From assembly GCA_902363665.1 (NCBI GenBank), contig CABJAW010000002.1, forward strand, positions 248,001-312,000: a stretch of DNA of 64,000 nucleotides, given 5' to 3'. Shown one piece after another: positions 59,918-64,000 of this stretch. The DNA comes from Lachnospiraceae bacterium. GTDB taxonomy: Bacteria; Bacillota; Clostridia; Lachnospirales; Lachnospiraceae. A model generated the notes under the pieces. The model saw only the letters and a list, made by a program, of their open reading frames with translations, ran no database searches and was not told where the DNA came from. Position numbers and translations under genes: made by a program. Each line of letters begins with the position of its first letter. Position 1 is the stretch's first letter.

Positions 59918-60805
59918 CTACTCCTGCATGACATTTCTGTAATAGGAGATAAATGCACTCAGCGCCGATGATCTCCACTTATTTTTGTGGATCAGAAGCT
60001 GCGTCCAGACCTTCACCTGACAGTCGGCCACATCCAGCGTTTGCAATTGTCCCGACTGCACATACCCTTTTGAAATAAAATCCGGCAAAAAAGAAAGCAG
60101 TCTGCTGTTTTTAACAATTTCACAGATCTGAAGCGGATTTCCGATTTCAAGAACCGGAGAAACTTCCATGGACCGGGCGGCCAGTTCCCGGTCCAGCAGC
60201 TTCCGATAGCTCATATCCTGTTCCGTCAGAACAAACTCTTCGGTGCACAGCATTTCAAGATCAAGCGCCTTTCGCGCAAGGATCGGATGGTCTGCCGCCG
60301 CGATAAAATGAACCGCTTCTTCCCGCTCCGCACAGATCATATATTCTGAATTATAAATATGACTATCCAGTGTAAACACAAGATCCGCCTCATTTTTCTG
60401 CAGCATATCAAACATATTTTCTGTACCACTTTCTGAAACGATCAGATGAACCCCCGGAAACTGCGCCCGAAAGCGCAGAAAATCATCTTTGAAATACCGG
60501 CTGCAGACAGAGCTTGACATAGCCAGATGAATCGTTCCCTCGATCTTTTCCGGGCACTTTATTTCTGCAATCATTTTTTCATGCGACTCCAGAATGTCCC
60601 GCGCATATTTCAGGGCAGTCACACCATCTGAAGTCAGTTCAATTCTATGATAAAAGCGATCAAACAACGTTGTGTTCAGTTCTTTTTCCAGCTGTCTGAT
60701 CTGCGAAGAAACGGTTGACTGTGTGTAGCCCAGTTTTTCAGCAGCTGCAGAAAAGCCGGAGTATTCGCATACCGCAATAAAGGTTTTCAGTACATTCGTA
60801 TCCAT
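59918..60805 (-). CDS. LysR-family transcriptional regulator next to NSS transporter
   Basis: A 295-residue regulator: N-terminal helix-turn-helix (CEYSGFSAAAEKLGYTQSTV at about 13-32), then the effector domain (IHLAMSSSVCSRYFKD, FTLDSHI). ATG 60805 follows GGGGG with five bases between. It is divergent from the NSS transporter with a near-consensus promoter in the shared 195-bp region, and is its likely regulator. The region contains ACGATATTTTCGT, a dyad of the T-N11-A kind bound by LysR proteins. Confidence 0.9.
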   Translation of the reverse strand: MDTNVLKTFIAVCEYSGFSAAAEKLGYTQSTVSSQIRQLEKELNTTLFDRFYHRIELTSDGVTALKYARDILESHEKMIAEIKCPEKIEGTIHLAMSSSVCSRYFKDDFLRFRAQFPGVHLIVSESGTENMFDMLQKNEADLVFTLDSHIYNSEYMICAEREEAVHFIAAADHPILARKALDLEMLCTEEFVLTEQDMSYRKLLDRELAARSMEVSPVLEIGNPLQICEIVKNSRLLSFLPDFISKGYVQSGQLQTLDVADCQVKVWTQLLIHKNKWRSSALSAFISYYRNVMQE

Positions 60806-60858
60806 TTTTTCCCCCAATACAAACGATATTTTCGTTAGTATATCACGAAATCATCTGT

Positions 60859-60887
60859 TTTACAAATCCTGTGATTTCTTTTATGAT
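60859..60887 (+). promoter_or_regulatory. SigA-type promoter of the NSS transporter
   Basis: TTTACA, 17-base spacer, TATGAT. Leader about 105 bases. Confidence 0.65.
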
Positions 60888-61000
60888 AGCCTTATATTTT
60901 TGCGTCCGTCGGATACCCACGATCCATATTCACTAGAGCGTGTCTGAAAAAGGCTCCAGGAATAGCGGCTCCGCAGTTTATCAAAAGGAGAATTTGAACA

Positions 61001-62335
61001 ATGAAACGTGAACAACTCGGAAGCCGCTTCGGCTTCATCATGCTCTCTGCCGGCTGTGCAATCGGCTGCGGAAATGTCTGGAAGTTCCCGTGGATGTGCG
61101 GTCAAAATGGCGGCGGCAGTTTTATGCTGGTCTACATTCTCTGCCTGATCATCCTTGGTATTCCGGCACTTACAATGGAATTTTCAATCGGAAGAGCTGC
61201 ACAGGCAAGCCCGCTCTACATGTATCGCAAATTACAGAAACCCGGACAGAAATGGGGTGGCTTCGGATGGATGTGCTTTGCCGGAAACCTTGCCCTGATG
61301 GCCTTTTATACCGTCGTATGCGGATGGCTGATCTACTATTTCTGCAAATTTCTGACTGGCGGGAATGAATCTCTTGGTTTTGCATCTATGATTTCAAATC
61401 CGGCGATCAATGTTACCTTCCTTCTGGTCACTGTCCTGATTGCCTTTATTGTTCTTTCTTTCAATCTCCAGGGCGGCCTGGAGCGGATTACCAAGATTCT
61501 GATGTCAGCGCTGCTCGTTTTAATGCTTGTGCTCGCTATCCACAGCCTTCTTTTGCAGGGAGCCGGAGATGGTATGCGCTTCTACCTGAAACCGGATTTT
61601 TCCAAAATTAACGGAACTGTAGTTGTCGGTGCCATGAATCAGGCCTTTTTCACGCTTTCCACCGGAATGGGCGGTATGGCTATTTTCGGAAGCTATATTG
61701 GAAAAGACCGTGCTTTGATGGGAGAAGCCATTCACGTCATCGCACTGGATACACTCGTTGCCATACTCGCCGGCATTATCATTTTTCCAGCCTGCTTTAC
61801 GTATGGTCTTGAGGTTAACGCCGGACCAAGTCTTCTATTTGATACAATGGCAACGGTCTTCAATCATATGTCCGGCGGACGCCTTTGGGGATCACTGTTC
61901 TTCCTGTTTATGATCTTTGCCGCCATGTCAACGGTGCTTGGCGTCTGCGAAAATATTCTTGCCATGGTTCGTGAATTAACCGGCTGGTCCCGGCCAAAGG
62001 GAAGTCTGATCTGCGGAATCGTTGTCTTTCTTCTTGCCCTGACCACCGCACTTGGTTTTAATCTCATCCATTTTCAGCCGTTTACAGACGGCACGACATG
62101 GCTGGATTTCTGGGATTTTATCGTTTCCACCAATATCCTTCCGCTCGGCTCTCTCATCCTTGCACTGTTCTGCTGCAGCCGTCTTGGATGGGGCTGGGAT
62201 CGCTTTGTAAAAGAAGCAAACACCGGAACCGGACTGAAAATACAGAAATGGCAAAAACCATTGTTTCAGTATATCGTTCCTGCCATTATCGCCGCAATCT
62301 ATATTTATGGTATCGCAACCTTTAACTGGAAATAA
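61001..62335 (+). CDS. Sodium-dependent transporter, NSS/SNF family
   Basis: A 444-residue membrane protein with about eleven to twelve helices of the LeuT fold. Signature at the N-terminus: GFIMLSAGCAIGCGNVWKFP (11-30), which lines the sodium and substrate sites, followed by GGGSFMLVY. Bacterial members import amino acids or related amines with Na+. The substrate is not clear. AAAAGGAG precedes the ATG. Likely under control of the divergent LysR gene; ends in a 20-bp perfect terminator shared with Hsp20. Confidence 0.93.
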   Translation: MKREQLGSRFGFIMLSAGCAIGCGNVWKFPWMCGQNGGGSFMLVYILCLIILGIPALTMEFSIGRAAQASPLYMYRKLQKPGQKWGGFGWMCFAGNLALMAFYTVVCGWLIYYFCKFLTGGNESLGFASMISNPAINVTFLLVTVLIAFIVLSFNLQGGLERITKILMSALLVLMLVLAIHSLLLQGAGDGMRFYLKPDFSKINGTVVVGAMNQAFFTLSTGMGGMAIFGSYIGKDRALMGEAIHVIALDTLVAILAGIIIFPACFTYGLEVNAGPSLLFDTMATVFNHMSGGRLWGSLFFLFMIFAAMSTVLGVCENILAMVRELTGWSRPKGSLICGIVVFLLALTTALGFNLIHFQPFTDGTTWLDFWDFIVSTNILPLGSLILALFCCSRLGWGWDRFVKEANTGTGLKIQKWQKPLFQYIVPAIIAAIYIYGIATFNWK

Positions 62336-62378
62336 AAAAGGAACGCAGACCATGTTTCCATGGTCTGCGTTCCTTTTT
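62335..62378. terminator. Bidirectional terminator between NSS and Hsp20
   Basis: Perfect 20-bp stem: AAAAAGGAACGCAGACCATG against its complement, TTTC loop. A- and T-tracts at both ends allow termination in both directions. Confidence 0.92.
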
Positions 62379-62418
62379 CACTTTTTAAAGCAAATATTTC
62401 TAAGGCAAATATTTACAA

Positions 62419-62865
62419 TCAGTCTTCAATGCTGATGTATTTACTCTCCTCTACAGCCTTCTTATCCTGTTTTGGAATATCCAGCTTCAGGATACCGTCC
62501 TCATACTTTGCATGAATGTCACTCTGCTTTACACCTTCGCCTACGTAAAAGCTCCGGCTCATGCTGCCTGCGTAACGCTCACGTCTGATGTATTTGCCTT
62601 TCTTAGCCTCTTCATCCTTATCCAGACCCTTTGCAGCTGCAATGGTAAGATAACCATGATCAAGATGGATCTTAACCTCATCCTTCTTGAAGCCCGGCAG
62701 ATCAATTGCTACCTCGTAGCCATTCTCAGTCTCCTTTACATCTGTCTTCATCATGTTCTTTGCATGTTTGCCATACAGCTCTTTATCTACATCTGCAACC
62801 TGCGGGAATGAAAAATCCATCCAATCATTAAATAAATTCTCTCCAAAAATGCTCGGCATCAACAT
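62419..62865 (-). CDS. Small heat-shock protein, Hsp20/alpha-crystallin family
   Basis: A 148-residue cytoplasmic holdase chaperone. The alpha-crystallin domain spans about 38-140 (TENGYEVAIDLPGFKKDEVK, RRERYAGSMSRSFYVGEGV, and the C-terminal KLDIPKQ with the I-x-I/V-like motif replaced by LDIP). AAGGAG lies nine bases before the ATG. Its promoter overlaps a CIRCE-like element, so HrcA repression is likely. The leader of about 140 bases contains GC-rich hairpins and a 16-codon frame (MEKEFRTEGFRTGVRR). Confidence 0.94.
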   Translation of the reverse strand: MLMPSIFGENLFNDWMDFSFPQVADVDKELYGKHAKNMMKTDVKETENGYEVAIDLPGFKKDEVKIHLDHGYLTIAAAKGLDKDEEAKKGKYIRRERYAGSMSRSFYVGEGVKQSDIHAKYEDGILKLDIPKQDKKAVEESKYISIED

Positions 62866-63014
62866 AAGTCATATCTCCTTCCAATAGAATCTCTATCTGA
62901 GCACCCCGGTTATTCGGAATGCTATTTACTGATTATCTTCGGACTCCGGTTCGGAATCCTTCGGTCCGGAACTCTTTTTCCATTCCTTTTATTCCTCTCC
63001 TTTGTTCTATCTGT

Positions 63015-63043
63015 GTTATAACACTTCTTGTTAGCAATGTCAA
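63015..63043 (-). promoter_or_regulatory. SigA-type promoter of hsp20
   Basis: On the minus strand TTGACA, 17-base spacer, TATAAC. The -35 box lies inside the spacer of the CIRCE element. Confidence 0.8.
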
Positions 63044-63057
63044 TAGGTGAGTGCTAA
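63031..63057. promoter_or_regulatory. CIRCE element (HrcA operator), one half degenerate
   Basis: TTAGCAATG-N9-GAGTGCTAA. The consensus is TTAGCACTC-N9-GAGTGCTAA; the right half is perfect and the left half differs at three positions. Position over the -35 box fits repression by HrcA. Confidence 0.8.
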
Positions 63058-63073
63058 TAATTTGAATATTTTT

Positions 63074-63104
63074 TTGCAAACCGTAATTTTTACAGGGTTT
63101 GCAA
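63074..63104. other. Inverted repeat at the edge of the integrated element, possible attachment core
   Basis: TTGCAAACC (63074-63082) / GGTTTGCAA (63096-63104), 13-base spacer rich in T. Tyrosine recombinases cut at such imperfect dyads. It lies between hsp20 control sequences and the integrase arm-type repeats. Confidence 0.35.
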
Positions 63105-63142
63105 GGGATTTCAAATTGCACTCACACTCAATTTTCTTGGTT

Positions 63143-63231
63143 TTACACCATTTTTACACCATTTCATTTGATTTTGGTGTAATGCTTATTTTCTTTACAC
63201 CAAATTACACCAGTGACCTGAATTTACACCA
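63143..63231. repeat. Six TTACACCA repeats beside the integrase gene, arm-type sites
   Basis: Direct copies at 63143, 63154, 63195, 63205 and 63224 and one inverted copy at 63175-63182. The last copy overlaps the integrase stop codon. Spacing is 10-11 bases within two of the pairs, one helix turn, as for integrase arm or excisionase sites. Confidence 0.6.
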
Positions 63232-64000
63232 CTGCTGGTACAGCATCTGGCAGGTTCATTTTTGACATTTCATTTTCTACATGAGACATTTCGGCGATAT
63301 GGTTATATACGTTCATCGTAATCTTTGCATCGGAATGTCCCATCACATACTGCATGACTTTCGGATTGACATTGTTTTCACCCAATCTGGTACAGCCCGT
63401 ATGCCGAAGCGTATGAGCAGATATATGAGGCATCAGCTCAGGTTCTCTGTTTTCCTGGGCTGCCAATGCCGTTTCCTTTTTGTTATAAGCATTTACAATG
63501 TTCTTTAGGAAACTGTTTACACCTGCCGGCATGATCGGACGTCCATGTTTTGTATTGAAGATGAATCCACTACGTCCACCAATCTCTACATTACTCTGCA
63601 ATCCCAGCATCAGATTCAATTCCTTCTGCTTACGAAATGCGTCATACACAGTCTGCGTCATCGGTATCGTTCTGATGCCCGCATCCGTTTTGGTTTCAGA
63701 ATCATGGAAACAATAGCCTTCATCACCTTCATAGTAAACAAGCTGACCTCCCACATGGATTTCCCTGTTCTTCATATCTACATCCGACCAGGTCAATCCA
63801 ATTGTTTCACTCACTCTCAGACAAGCCCCGAACATAATCTGCATCATTGGAAGATGTGGTTTATATACCTTACTATTCTCCACAAATTTCAGAAGTTTTT
63901 CCTGCTGTTCCAAAGTCAATGCTTCTTTTTCTTTTGCCGGGGCACCATAATCTCCAAGTGTTCCTGTAACCGGATTCTTTCGGATAATCTCGTCTGCTAC
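63224..64000 (-). CDS. Site-specific tyrosine recombinase, C-terminal part (Tn916-like integrase)
   Basis: The 3' 258 codons of an integrase whose 5' end lies beyond the window; the frame is open up to base 64000. The catalytic domain shows the first Arg (FGACLRVSETIGL), the HxxR box (HTLRHTGCTRL), the His of MGHSD and the nucleophilic Tyr in MNVYNH, so it is intact. The pattern and the TMQYVMGHSD-like region resemble Tn916-type conjugative elements. Its 3' end points to hsp20, so the element's border should be between 63058 and 63143, with its body to the right. Confidence 0.9.
   Translation of the reverse strand, partial: VADEIIRKNPVTGTLGDYGAPAKEKEALTLEQQEKLLKFVENSKVYKPHLPMMQIMFGACLRVSETIGLTWSDVDMKNREIHVGGQLVYYEGDEGYCFHDSETKTDAGIRTIPMTQTVYDAFRKQKELNLMLGLQSNVEIGGRSGFIFNTKHGRPIMPAGVNSFLKNIVNAYNKKETALAAQENREPELMPHISAHTLRHTGCTRLGENNVNPKVMQYVMGHSDAKITMNVYNHIAEMSHVENEMSKMNLPDAVPAVV

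Overview
The window looks like a chromosomal stretch from a Gram-positive gut anaerobe of the Clostridia, most likely a Lachnospiraceae member. This rests on strong AGGAGG ribosome sites, a CIRCE heat-shock operator, Opp/Dpp and MalFG-type importers without a dedicated sugar ATPase, DUF6612- and DUF4179-type proteins, and genes for plant- and host-glycan breakdown. The species cannot be fixed from sequence alone. No tRNA, rRNA or CRISPR array was seen.

Layout. 1-1.6 kb: the end of a folate/zinc-ribbon cluster with folC. 1.9-6.3 kb: a sugar ABC importer (binding protein, two permeases) followed by a NahK-like sugar kinase. 6.4-10 kb: a DUF6612-like secreted protein, a membrane phosphoesterase and a split ThrE-type amino-acid exporter. 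10.2-16 kb: AraC regulator with a domain-permuted GH3 beta-glucosidase, then a LysR/EamA divergon. 16.3-17.4 kb: a small secreted protein and the wreck of a hybrid histidine kinase. 17.6-31.3 kb: an alpha-mannoside locus with two GH38 mannosidases, a sugar importer, a GmhA-like SIS isomerase, a ROK kinase, a divergent ROK repressor and a GH125 alpha-mannosidase. 31.6-33.3 kb: carbonic anhydrase and a YARHG protein. 33.4-45.5 kb: a nine-gene operon under a divergent GntR regulator, joining a peptide-type ABC importer, an M42 peptidase, an amidohydrolase and a flavoprotein/ferredoxin pair that resembles AprAB. 45.6-51.4 kb: recQ, a cytoplasmic 5'-nucleotidase, and an ECF sigma/anti-sigma pair. 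51.5-58.2 kb: a candidate small RNA, xpt, a YkgJ-type protein, AraC plus GH42 beta-galactosidase, and a MATE exporter. 58.9-62.9 kb: adenosine deaminase, LysR, an NSS transporter and Hsp20. From 63.1 kb to the end: the border of an integrated element with a Tn916-like integrase.

Three layers of repeats cut across this map. (1) Six full copies and one decayed copy of a 142-144 bp element with 18-bp ends starting GTAA; three copies have perfect 8-bp target duplications, the signature of IS66-type MITEs. (2) A mosaic multi-hairpin repeat built from reusable modules, whose stems vary by paired changes. (3) A single 160-bp element with TA ends next to adenosine deaminase.

The strongest candidates for something undescribed are the AprAB-like operon (33.4-44.3 kb), the mosaic hairpin repeats, and a promoter-to-terminator transcription unit without a normal gene at 51.58-51.85 kb that carries a minimal start-Lys-stop frame behind a strong ribosome site.
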